Assembly: GCA_027886185.1 (NCBI GenBank)
Contig: WOAB01000895.1
Location: forward strand, 1 to 64,000
Length of the DNA stretch: 64,000 bases
Direction of reading: 5' to 3'
Origin: Rheum nobile
Lineage: Eukaryota; Streptophyta; Magnoliopsida; Caryophyllales; Polygonaceae
A program made the translations under genes and the position numbers. Shown here in pieces: positions 24,521 to 36,315 of this stretch (within the stretch, counting starts at the first letter, position 1; every line of letters begins with the position of its first letter). The notes under the pieces were generated by a model. The model had not been told where the DNA came from, ran no database searches, and saw nothing but the letters and a program-made list of their open reading frames with translations.

Positions 24521-24639
24521 CCAACACCCGATCCAACCTCCGATCCAACTCACCACCGGATGAGACTTTCAACCATCCAACCATGGCCATTAACCACGTA
24601 AGGTCACACCCTCACGTGGTCGGGTAAGGCTTTCAATCA

Positions 24640-24890
24640 CCCCGGCCTAGCCTGAACCAACGGAGGTCACACCCTCGCGTGGTCGGATGAGGTCAAACCC
24701 TCACCCCGGCTCCATAACCAACCAACCAACACCCATAGCCTGAACCAACGGAGGTCACCCTCGCGTGGTCGGATGAGGTCACACCCTCACCCCGACTCCA
24801 TAACCAACCAACCAACACCCATAGCCTGAACCAACGGAGGTCACCCTCGCGTGGTCGGATGAGGTCACACCATCACCCCGACTCCATAAC
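24640..24890. repeat. 86 bp tandem repeat in the element A LTR
   Basis: Three copies, each with GCCTGAACCAACGGAGGTCA and GCGTGGTCGGATGAGGTCA. Unit starts at 24735 and 24821 are 86 bp apart. Also present at about 28990-29250 in the other LTR. Confidence 0.85.
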
Positions 24891-25606
24891 CAACCATCCA
24901 CAATTTACCACACCAACACCCAAGCAAACACAACACAAGGCAACCAACCAACACATTCAACCAGGTTCAACACAAAACCAATAACCCAGCACATAACTAA
25001 CAACAAAACACACAAATAATATCCGCCAACAAACCAACAATTATTCACACAATCAATCCACAACAACGATCAACAACAACTATCTGACAATCAACGGCAA
25101 CCAACACCTACAACCAATGGCCGACAATAACCCACAGTCACAACCAACAATGACAACTAACTACAACCAACAACAACAACCGCATAATGATCCAACATAA
25201 ATCAACGACAAACCAATGTCCAACAAATAACTAATATCTGACAACAAAACCAATAACCCACGAACAACCAATATCAAACGACTAAACCAATATCCACACA
25301 TTCAACCATTTCAAATAACAAAACCAATATCTATCAACAAACCACTAATCAAGCACACAACCGACCTTCAACACAAGACCAATATCCAACACGAGACAAA
25401 TACTAACACACACACACACAGACACAACCAAGTGATTCCACAACCAATAATCCGAATTAACGCACTCAGACAAGGATAAAATTAATTACTGAAACAAGAT
25501 AGGAGCCAAAGTAATTTTATAAAAATGTACGAAGGGTTAGCAAGAATCATCTTGCCTCAAGCTCGACAACCACGACCTCAGAGATCTCCAACCAACTCGA
25601 ACGAAC

Positions 25607-25942
25607 CTGCGAAATCAATCCGAGCAAATCCCTGACATTAATTACTCATACAAATCCACAACTAACAAACCCCAAAATTCAAACCCTAAAATAAATCCTT
25701 AAATAATTAGGTCCGCAACCACACCAATTCCACTTAATCACTATCAAAATTTTACCCAAACTAAAAATCAAATCATGCCTTTGCTGCTAAATCCAACAAA
25801 TTCAGCAAACAAATTCTCGAATTCAGTCCAATCCCACACAGTCAAACAATTCACGAATTCAGCAAACAATCCCACGAATTCACGAATTCAGCAGTTCATA
25901 AATATATATTCAGCCAAATAAAACCATGCACTTCGGCCTTAC
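25607..25942 (-). other. Candidate intron inside the element A 3' LTR
   Basis: On the minus strand the donor is ACAGCAAG/GTAAGG and the acceptor TGATTTCGCAG/GTT, 336 bp. The equivalent pair in the 5' LTR is 29970-30305, with identical length. Confidence 0.5.
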
Positions 25943-26445
25943 CTTGCTGTCGACCGAGCCCTCACCGTCGGGACTGGTTTCGCGTCGCCGGAGGAGCAGC
26001 ACCAGCAGTGGCGACTCAATTAACAGCAGCAACAGCACGCGACAACATCAGCAACACGAGGCAACATCAGCAGCAACACGTGGTCCGTCTCCTGTAGCTG
26101 GTTCGCGGCTTGCTCAGCAGCTCGCCACCACTCACGCCAGCTCGTCACGATCCGAACCAAGGAAGGCAGTGGTGGTGGTCGACAGTAGCTGCGGTCTCCC
26201 TCACCATCGGGAGGAGCATCTGAACGGACGAGAGGAAGGGAGGAGAAGGGTTCTCTTCGCGGTGCACACCAGAACAAGGAGGCAAGGGTTCCAATTTATC
26301 CCAAAGAAAATCCCAATTCACATTAAATCCCCAAATCAAAATCAGACCTAAGTCAAAGTCGGCATTTTTCCTTTTATAAATATATATATATATCCATATA
26401 TATATATATATCGGGTCTTTTATCCGCATATTTTTGGGTATTTCA

Positions 26446-27771
26446 TTCTCCCTCCCTTATAGGAGTTTCGTCCTCGAAACTAAGATCACAACAGGTTCGG
26501 ACATCTGTCTCGCATGACTGACTCCAGTTCCCAAGTCTCTTCTTCCGTTGCATGCTTAGACCATAACACTTTCATCAAAGGAATAACCTTCCTTGAGAAT
26601 CCATTCTCTAATATCATTATTAACTGGCACACATAAACGATATGAAACAACAATACTACATCCTCTTGAACAAAAATTCGGGCACTCTTTCCTGAGCAAT
26701 CTCATTGATATCTTACTCAACATTCCATCACATTCAGCTGCGTTCGCTCTTTCCCAAACAAATTTCAACTTCACTCTTCATCAACTCTTGTTGCAATCCC
26801 GACTAAACCGTCAAACCAGCAACCATATGCTCGAGAGTCAACTCCCTACTCAAAGCATCAACTACCACATTAGCCCCTTCTGAATGATAACGGTATCTAT
26901 ATCATAATCCTTAATCAATTCTAGCAACCATCTTTGTCTCACGTTCAACTCTCTTATACAATTTGAGTTGACGAAAAGCATACGCAATGACCTTTCCATT
27001 CTGCATTAAAATGCAACCCAGACCCTGCTTAGACACATCACTGTAGATAACAATCCTTTATGTTCCCTGCGGAATAACCAACACTGACACACTAATCAAA
27101 CACTTCCTGAGTTCTTCGAAACTCTCTCCCGACATTTCCCGTTCCATTCAAAATTCTTAGCCTTACGTAACCAGCCACAATCTGCCTGTAGCAACCTGCG
27201 CATTCTACTTCTCAGCTCAGCCGAACCCATAGTTGTAAAATTTTCCTTTTTCCGGTGCGGACCGAGTTCTCTGTTTCTTACTACTTCCAACATCAACAGT
27301 CTGATCAAAATCAACTGTCTCAGTCTCCCTGATCAAATATTCATCAGCATACTGTTCAAAGGTCGTACAGCTATGCATCACCATCAAAGTTTCATATCTG
27401 AATACAATCATCTCTGAAAGTGCTCCATCTGTCGTTCTCTTTAATTATGACAATAATAGTAACACACAACATCTTCATACCAAATCATCAGTTACCAGAC
27501 TCAACCTCTTGACGATAAGCCCAACGGCTTCATCCTCTACCATACTCATACCTTTTAAATCTCTAGCACGTCCCACTTACCAGGGAACGCACCATTAAAA
27601 TTATTCAACAACACTAAACATCACATATAAAATATAACAAATATAAACTTACCTATACGTAGCAACAAGGGTCTTCTGATCACACGATTGCTTCACAGTT
27701 TTAGCGAGTGGTCTCTTCCACATCAAACTTTTGAAAACATTTTCGAACGTAAATGCTCTGATACCAATTCC
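26446..27771 (-). pseudogene. Degraded internal region of Gypsy element A (gag and RT/RNase H remnants)
   Basis: Reading from 27771 downward on the minus strand: primer binding site; gag-like remnant around 27420-27190 (encoded pieces RYETLMVMHSCTTFEQYADE and KKQRTRSAPEK); a stretch coding for SFEELRKC, YSDVSKQGL, QNGKVIAYAFRQLK and LELIKD (27150-26910), which is the RT C-terminus and RNase H; then an integrase N-terminal remnant and the polypurine tract at 26446-26459. Frames are broken by stops and indels. The RNase H part jumps from RQLKLYK to the sequence before RWLLELIKD, so the segment between is deleted. Protease, most RT and most integrase are gone. Translation fragments resemble chromovirus pol. 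Confidence 0.75.
27755..27766 (-). other. Primer binding site of Gypsy element A
   Basis: Minus strand TGGTATCAGAGC, an exact match to the usual Met-initiator tRNA site, 5 nt inside the 5' LTR end at 27772. Confidence 0.85.
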
Positions 27772-30700
27772 TGTAACACCCCGGGCCAGAGGTGCTATAG
27801 TGCCATAGTCCCGAAGGACTATAAGGCGGTTTTAAAAGAAAAGAAATCCAAAACTCTTCCAATGACATAAAAATCATCAACAATAATCCATGTTCAAGAT
27901 TGAATCAATACTTAAACCTGTCATCCAGTTTAAATACATCAATTTATATCCAAAACACGGAAGCGAATACAACATTTTCAAATCCGATGCAAAACTAAAT
28001 CTTTAACTGTGAAGACCAATCTGTGACCCAGAACCCGCTTGTTGCTACTAACCTGCAAAGACCAGTTGACTGGTGGACCCGATACACCAGCCAACCGCGG
28101 CACGTAAACCGAAGTTGGTCAGTCTTCCATCAAGACTGGCAAGACTCCTCAAGCCAAAACAGTTTAAAATCCAGAGATTTCACAACAACCAACTAATATC
28201 AACAACAACATGCCACACAATACATATATATACTATATCATAATTATATCATTTTCATATCAACCAACCAATACCAATCACACGTCAAAACATATACACA
28301 CACTATCACATACCATTCATTACTCATCCTTATGTAATTCTTCACTATATTAACCTCATTCAATCCAACCTCAACCGCATCACAAGTATAAACGAATAAA
28401 ACAATCCAATCCAACTTTCTTTCTACTGCTACACTTCACTTAACAACACTAAGAAACATATATTACTATTAACACGCAACCCGAGCTAACCAATTATATC
28501 GAACTCACTACTACCAACACACAATCTAACACACACAACCGTCAACACACACAGATGTCAATTCACACACAATCCAACACACACACAACTGTCAACACAC
28601 ACAGATGTCAATTCACACACAATCCAACACACACACAACTGTCAATACACACAAATGTCAATTCACACACAATCCAACACACACACAACCGTCAATACAC
28701 ACAAATGTCAATTCACACACAATCCAACACACACACAACTGTCAATACACACAAATGTCAATTCACACACAATCCAACACACACACAACCGTCAATACAC
28801 ACAAATGTCAATTCACACACAATCCAACACACACACACACAACTGTCAATACACACAAATGTCAATCACACACAATCCAACACCCGATCCAACCTCCGAT
28901 CTAACTCACCACCGGATGAGACTTTCAACCATCCAACCATGGCCATTAACCACGTAAGGTCACACCCTGACGTGGTCGGGTAAGGCTTTCAATCACCCCG
29001 GCCTAGCCTGAACCAACGGAGGTCACACCCTCGCGTGGTCGGATGAGGTCACACCCTCACCCCGGCTCCATAACCAACCAACCAACACCCATAGCCTGAA
29101 CCAACGGAGGTCACCCTCGCGTGGTCGGATGAGGTCACACCCTCACCCCGACTCCATAACCAACCAACCAACACCCATAGCCTGAACCAACGGAGGTCAC
29201 CCTCGCGTGGTCGGATGAGGTCACACCCTCACCCCGGCTCCATAACCAACCATCCACAATTTACCACACCAACACCCAAGCAAACACAACACAAGGCAAC
29301 CAACCAACACATTCAACCAGGTTCAACACAAAACCAATAACCCAGCACATAACTAACAACAAAACACACAACCAATATCCGCCAACAAACCAACAATTAT
29401 TCACACAATCAATCCACAACAACGATCAACAACAACCAACAACTAACCGACAATCAACGGCAACCAATAGCTACAACCAATGGCCGACAATAACCCACAG
29501 TCACAACCAACAATGACAACTAACTACAACCAACAACAACAACCGCATAATGATCCAACATAAATCAACGACAAACCAATGTCCAACAAATAACTAATAT
29601 CTGACAACAAAACCAATAACCCACAAACAACCAATATCAAACGACTAAACCAATATCCACACATTCAACCATTTCAAATAACAAAACCAATATCTATCAA
29701 CAAACCACTAATCAAGCACACAACCGACCTTCAACACAAGACCAATATCCAACACGAGACAAATACTAACACACACACACACAGACACAACCAAGTGATT
29801 CCACAACCAATAATCCGAATTGACGCACTCAGACAAGGATAAAATTAATTACTGAAACAAGATAGGAGCCAAAGTAATTTTATAAAAATGTACGAAGGGT
29901 TAGCAAGAATCATCTTGCCTCAAGCTTGACAACCACAACCTCAGAGATCTCCAACCAACTCGAACGAACCTGCGAAATCAATCCGAGCAAATCCCTGGCA
30001 TTAATTACTCATACAATTCCACAACTAACAAACCCCCAAATTCAAACCCTAAAATAAATCCTTAAATAATTAGGTCCGCAACCACACCAATTCCACTTAA
30101 TCACTATCAAAATTTTACCCAAACTAAAAATCAAATCATGCCTTTGCTGCTAAATCCAACAAATTCAGCAAACAAATTCTCAAATTCAGTCCAATCCCAC
30201 ACAGTCAAACAATTCACGAATTCAGCAAACAATCCCACGAATTCACGAATTCAGCAGTTCACAAATATATATTCAGCCAAATAAAACCATGCACTTCGGC
30301 CTTACCTTGCTGTCGACCGAGCCCTCACCGTCGGGACTGGTTTCGCGTCGCCGGAGGAGCAGCACCAGCAGTGGCGACTCAATTAACAGCAGCAACAGCA
30401 CGTGACAACATCAGCAACACGAGGCAACATCAGCAGCAACACGTGGTCCATCTCCTGTAGCTGGTTCGCGGCTTGCTCAGCAGCTCGCCACCACTCACGC
30501 CACCTCGTCACGATCCGAACCAAGGAAGGCAGTGGTGGTGGTCGACAGTAGCTGCGGTCTCCCTCACCGGCGGGAGGAGCATCTGAACGGACGAGAGGAA
30601 GGGAGGATATAGGAGGAGAAGGGTTCTCTTCGCGGTGCACACCAGAACAAGGAGGCAAGGGTTCCAATTTATCCCAAAGAAAATCCCAATTCACATTAAA

Positions 30701-30816
30701 TCCCCAAATCAAAATCAGACCTAAGTCAAAGTCGGCATTTTTCCTTTTATAAATATATATATATCCATATATATATATATATCGGGTATTTTATCCGCAT
30801 ATTTTCGGGTATTTCA
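27772..30816 (-). repeat. 5' LTR of Gypsy element A
   Basis: 3045 bp, very similar to 23412-26445. It has the same minisatellites, candidate intron (29970-30305) and TATA box (reverse complement TATAAAAG at 30744-30751, about 65-72 nt from the LTR start). Confidence 0.9.
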
Positions 30817-33297
30817 AATTTCATGGACCCCCTTTGGATTTCGGTGAAAAATAAATATTTTTCATTTTTATAATCATATGTGACGTTTATATAGAAAAGA
30901 TGAGATAACTTTTAAAATCACTAAAATTTGGAGAATTTCATGGACTACCCCCTTTGGATTTCGGTAAAAAATATTATTTTTCATTTTTATAATCATATGT
31001 GAAGTTTATATAGGAAAAATGAGAAATCTATGAAAATCACTAAAATTTGGAGAATTTCATGGACTATCCCCTTTGGATTTCGGTGAAAAATAAATATTTT
31101 TCATTTTTATAATCATATATGACGTTTATATAGAAAAAATGAGATAACTTTTAAAATCACTAAAATTTGGAGAATTTCATTGACTATCCCCTTTGGATTT
31201 TGTTGAAAAATAAATATTTTTCAATTTTTATAATCATATGTGACGTTTATATAGAAAATATGAGAAATCTAGGAAAATCACTAAAATTTGGAGAATTTCA
31301 TGGACTATCCCCTCTGGATTTAGGTGAAAAATAATTATTTTTTATTTTTATAATCTTATGTGACGTTTATATAGAAAAAATGAGAAATCCATGAAAACCA
31401 GTAAATTTTGGAGAATTTCATGGACTACCCCCTTTAGATTTCGGTGAAAAATAAATATTTTTCATTTTTATAATCATATGTGACATTTATATAGAAAAGA
31501 TCAAAAATCTATGAAAATCACTAAAATTTGGAGAATTTCATGGACTATCCCCTCTGGATTTCGGTGAAAAATAATTATTTTTCATTTTTATAATCATATG
31601 TGACGTATATATAGGAAAAATGAGAAATCTATGAAAATCACTAAATTTTGGAGAATTTCATGGACTACCCCCCTTTGGATTTTGGTGAAAAATAATTTAT
31701 TTTTATTTTTATAATCATATGTGACGTTTATATAGAAAAAATGATAAATCTATGAAAATCACTAAAATTTAGAGAATTTCATGGACTCTCACCTTTGGTT
31801 TCGGTGAAAAATAAATATTTTTCATTAAAATCACTAAATATTGGAGAATTTCATGGACTATCCCCCTTTGGATTTCGGTGAAAAATAAATATTTTTCATT
31901 TTTATAATCATATATGACGTTTATATACCAAATATGAGAAATCTATGAAAATCACTAAAATTTGGAGAATTTCATGGACTATCCCCCTTTGGATTTCGGT
32001 GAAAAATAAATATTTTTCATTTTTATAATCATATATGACGTTTATATACCAAATATGAGAAATCTATGAAAATCACTAAAATTTGGAGAATTTCATGGAC
32101 TATCCCCTTTGGATTTCGGTGAAAAATAAAGCTTTTTATTTTTATAATCATATGTTACGTTTATATACCAAATATGAGAAATCTATGAAAATCACTAAAA
32201 TTTGGAGAATTTCATGGACTATCCCCTCTGGATTTCGATGAAAAATAATTATTTTTCATTTTTATAATCATATGTGACGTTTATATAGAAAATATGAGAA
32301 ATCTATGAAAATCACTAAAATTTGAAGAATTTCATGGACTACCCCCTTTGGATTTCGGTAAAAAATAAATATTTTTCATTTTTATAATCATATATGATGT
32401 TTATATAGAAAAAATGAGATAACTTTTAAAATCACTAAAATTTGAAGAATTTCATTGATTACCCCTTTTGGATTTTGTTGAAAAATAAATATTTTTCAAT
32501 TTTTATAATCATATGTGACGTTTATATAGAAAATATGAGAAATCTAGGAAAATCACTAAAATTTGGAGAATTTCATGGACTATCCCCCTCTGGATTTCGG
32601 TGAAAAATAATTATTTTTCATTTTTATAATCTTATGTGACGTTTATATAGAAAAAATGAAAAATCTATGAAAACCAATAAATTTTGGAGAATTTCATGGA
32701 CTACCCCCTTTGGATTTCGGTGAAAAATACATTTTTTCATTTTTATAATCATATGTGACGTTTATATAGAAAATATGAGAAATCTAGGAAAATCACTAAA
32801 ATTTGGAGAATTTCATGGACTATCCCCCTCTAGATTTCGGTGAAAAATAATTATTTTTCATTTTTATAATCTTATGTGACGTTTATATAGAAAAAATGAA
32901 AAATCTATGAAAACCAATAAATTTTGGAGAATTTCATGGACTACCCCCTTTGGATTTCGGTGAAAAATACATTTTTTCATTTTTATAATCATATGTGACG
33001 TTTATATAGCAAATATGAGAGATCTATGAAAATCACTAAAATTTGGAGAATTTCATGGACTATCCCATTTGGATTTCGGTGAAAATAAATATTTTCATTT
33101 TTATAATGATCGGTGACGTTTATATTGAAAAATGAGATTTTTTTTAAAATCACTAAAATTTGGAGAATTTCATGAACTCTCTTTCGATTTCGGTGAAAAA
33201 TAAATATTTTTCATTTTTATAATCATATGTGACGTTTATATAGAAAAATGAGATTTTGTTTTAAAATCACTAAAATTTGGAGAATATCATTGATTAT
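30817..33297. repeat. Satellite array, block 4
   Basis: About 21 monomers. The first five bases are the AATTT target duplication, continuing the monomer cut at 23411. Contains a 238 bp dimer duplication (about 32527-32764 and 32765-33002) and a shortened monomer at about 31811 (TTTTTCATTAAAATCACT) that recurs at about 36590. It ends ATTAT at 33293-33297, the target duplication of the solo LTR. Confidence 0.96.
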
Positions 33298-36200
33298 TGA
33301 AATACCCCAAATAAGTTGATAATGGCAAAATGGTAAATTAATTAAGGTTTTTGCTTATAAAGGGGAGAAATGGAAATTTTTGGGATTAAAATCCCTAACT
33401 CTCTCGGTTCTCTCTCTCTCACGATCCCTCCCCTTGTGTTCAGCCGAGCTCCCTTATCCTTCTCCGGTGAGTTCGCTCCTTCTCATGTGCCAGCCGAAGT
33501 CGTTTCTCCTCCGGCGAGCCCGACTAGGACACCACTCCGCTCCTCCTCCTCCCCGGTTGTCCGCTGCTGGCTGCTGTCCACTGCTGTGCTGTTGCCCCAT
33601 CTACGACGTCTTAGGAGAATGGGAGAACAAAATTTTCTAAGTCGGAGCTGCTGGGCGAAATTGCTGCTGTTCGTGGCTGTTGCGTGCTGCTGCTTTGCTG
33701 ATGCTGAAGCTCTGCTGTGTTCCGGCGACGAGGGAACCAATCCGGTAGCAGTGGCTTGGTTGACGACAAGGATTGAGCAGCAAACTTGATTTTTGGAGTA
33801 TTTGGAATTGGGTTAATTTTGTGTGTGGGTTACTGAGATTGGAAGTTTAAGGAATGATTTAGGGTTTGAATTGGGGGTTTATTAGTTGTGGATTTGTATG
33901 AGTTAATTAACGCCAGGGATTTGCTCGGATTGATTTCGCAGGTTCGTTCGATTTGACTGGAGATCTCTGAGGTCGTTGTGGTTCGACTTGAGTCAAGAGG
34001 ATTCTTGCTAACTTTATATTTTTATAAATTGTTTTATGCCCAGTTTATTTCATAATTAAGTTTACCGTTGCTTGGTTGAATATGGGTATGTGCGTGTGAT
34101 ATGATTTGTCTTGTATCGTATTTGATTAAATGTTGACGTGGTAGTCAGTTGTGACTAAATGTGATTGATTGTTGTTGATAGTGTCTATTGACACGTGTGT
34201 GTGTGTTGGATCGTGTGGGTGTGTTGGATTGAATGTGTGTGTGTGTGTGTTGGATTGAATGTGTGTGTGTGTGTGTGTGTGTGTGTGGATCGTATGTGTG
34301 TGTTGGATTGAATGTGTGTGTGTGTGTGTGTGGATCGTATGTGTGTGTTGGATTGAATGTGTGTATGCGTGTGTTGGATTGTGTGTGTGTGAATGTGTGG
34401 GTACATTAGTAAGTGTCCCGTGTTGTAGATGGACTGATGTGGTTTGATTGGATTATTGATTTTAAAGTTACTTGGGTGAATATATATATATATGTGTGTG
34501 TGATATTGTGTGATGATGTGTGTGTGAGGATATGTGATAATGTGTGATGATGTGTGTGTGATGATATGTGATAATGTGTGATGAGGTGTGGTTATGTGAT
34601 TTTGACTGTCGTCGTGTTGTTTGATTGGTTGGTATGGTGATGGATAGTGGGTTTTGGAGGTTGTGAATTGTCTCACCTTGGTGATGTGGGGGTGGAGACG
34701 GAGATGGTGTGAATTGTCTCACCTTGGTGATGTGGGGGTGGAGACGGAGATGTTGTGAATTGTCTCACCTTGGTGATGTGGGGGTGGAGACGGAGATGTT
34801 GTGAATTGTCTCACCTTGGTGATGTGGGGGTGGAGACGGAGATGTTGTGAATTGTCTCACCTTGGTGATGTGGGGGTGGAGACGGAGATGTTGTGAATTG
34901 TCTCACCCGGTGATGTGGTGGTGGAGACAGAGGTTGGATTGGAGGTGTTGGTGGTTGTGTGTGTTGGTTATGTGTTGAATGTTGGTTGTGTACTTGATTA
35001 AGTGGTTGTGTTAATGATATTGGTTGTGTACCTGAATACGTGGATTTGTGATGAATGTTGATTATGTACTTGACTAAGTGGTTGTGTTAGTAATTTGGTT
35101 GTATGTTGATAATTGGGTTATGTTGGATGTTGATTGTTATTAGTTGTGGTTGTGGGCCATTGTTGGCCATTGGTTGTGGTTGTTAAATTACGTGTGTTTA
35201 GTGGTTGATTGTATCTGGTCAAGGTGGTAATTTCTGTTGGTATGGTTGTTGGTAGCTAGTGGGTTATGAAGGTCGGTTGCGTTGATTGAGTGTTTAGATT
35301 GGTTTCCCATCTTGAGGGTGTGAGCCAATACGAGTTGAGTTTGATGTATGAGTTGTAGTCTAGGGTGACGAATCGGCGGCACCAGAAGGGTGGCTGGCCT
35401 GGATCGTTATCATGGTTATGATTGTATTATGTGATGATTATCTCGTTGATGCTTATGTGTTTGTTGATGCGAAGGTTCATTGAATTTGTTGTGTTAAGTG
35501 CAGTAGTGAGTTCTGTATTATTGGTTAACTTTGGTTGTAAGTCAGTAATAAGAGATTGTGTATGTGCATGGAGTTGGATTGGAGGTATTAGTATTGAAGA
35601 GGAAGTTGGATTGGATCGTTTTATTCGTTTATGCTTGTGATGAGTTTGAGGATGGATTGATTGAGGTTAGTATAGTGAAGAATTGGATAAGGATGTGTAA
35701 TGAATGGTATGTGATAGTGGGTGTATATGTTTTGACGTGTGGTTGGCATTGGTTGGTTGATATGATTAATTATAATTATGATATTATATATTGTGTGGCG
35801 TGTTGTCGTTGTTGTGAGTTGGTTGGTGATATATGTATGTGTTTTGAACTGTTTTGGCTTGAGGAATCTTGCCATAGTCTTTCACGAGACTGACCAACTG
35901 CGGTTTACGTGCCGTGGTTGGCTGGGGTATCGGGTCCCTCAATCAATCAGGCTTTGCAGATTTAGCGCCAGCAAGGAGGATCCTGATCATCGTCGGTTTT
36001 GGAGTCGAGAACTCTACTTTTGGTTTGAGACTTTGACTTGATTGTATGTATCGTTTTGGTTTTGGACCTTGAAGTGGTCGAACTTGTTGTATTGGCTTTT
36101 GGTCTTTGGTTGTTGGTTTCTGGTTTGTAAATTATAGTACTTTCTGTATGTTAAGTTGATTATGGTTTCAACTTTGGACAGGTTTTACAGGTTTTTCTGC

Positions 36201-36315
36201 TGTGCTGCTTTTGGTATATATTATGTATGGGATATGTTTTGCAAATTTTTATTTCACCCGCCTTATAGTCCTTCGGGACTATGGCACTGTAGCACCTCTG
36301 GCCCGGGCTGTTACA
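33298..36315 (+). mobile_element. Solo LTR of the long-LTR Gypsy family
   Basis: 3018 bp from TGAAATACCCC to TGTTACA, flanked by the 5 bp duplication ATTAT (33293-33297 and 36316-36320). No internal region is present, so it is the product of LTR-LTR recombination. A TATA box (TATAAAGG, 33356-33363) lies 58 nt from the LTR start. The intron donor is lost (CGACAAG/GATTG near 33770) while the acceptor TTTCGCAG remains at 33941. The 3' end, CCGCCTTATAGTCCTTCGGG onward, matches element A in reverse complement. Confidence 0.95.
34651..34930. repeat. 46 bp minisatellite in the solo LTR
   Basis: Six copies with exact 46 bp spacing of GAATTGTCTCACC (34665, 34711, 34757, 34803, 34849, 34895), each followed by GGTGATGTGGGGGTGGAGAC. 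This differs in sequence from the 50 bp and 86 bp repeats of element A, although it lies in the equivalent LTR region. TG-rich simple repeats precede it (34190-34400). Confidence 0.93.

Larger units (their letters stand above)
23412..26445 (-). repeat. 3' LTR of Gypsy element A
   Basis: 3034 bp. Contains a 50 bp minisatellite (24190-24520), an 86 bp repeat (about 24640-24890), the candidate intron (25607-25942) and a TATA box (reverse complement TATAAAAG at 26371-26378), about 70 nt from the LTR start at 26445. Apparent ORFs rich in Thr-His-Gln near 24200-24600 come from the minisatellite. Confidence 0.9.
23412..30816 (-). mobile_element. Long-LTR Gypsy element A (complete, non-autonomous)
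   Basis: 7.4 kb on the minus strand. LTRs are 3034 bp (23412-26445) and 3045 bp (27772-30816), and the internal part only 1326 bp. The target duplication AATTT lies at 23407-23411 and 30817-30821, splitting one satellite monomer. In minus orientation the LTRs read TGAAATACCC...GGTGTTACA; the outermost base at 23412 has changed. The primer binding site and polypurine tract are present. The motif TTTCGAGGACGAAAC just before the polypurine tract is typical of plant chromoviruses of the Tekay/Del group. Coding capacity is reduced to gag and RT/RNase H remnants with many stops, sharing an internal deletion with element B. Confidence 0.93.

Noticed and set aside
24199..24627. Overlapping Thr-His-Gln-rich frames (also 28555-28983)
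   Set aside because: They are translations of the 50 bp CA-rich minisatellite in the Gypsy LTR in three frames; no independent sign of coding.
34185..34676. 163-codon minus-strand frame in the solo LTR
   Set aside because: Translation of TG/CA simple repeats (His-Thr-rich); low complexity only.
34651..34930. Regularly spaced 46 bp repeats considered as a CRISPR array
   Set aside because: There are no unique spacers between repeats, it lies in a plant LTR, and the unit is a plain tandem repeat.
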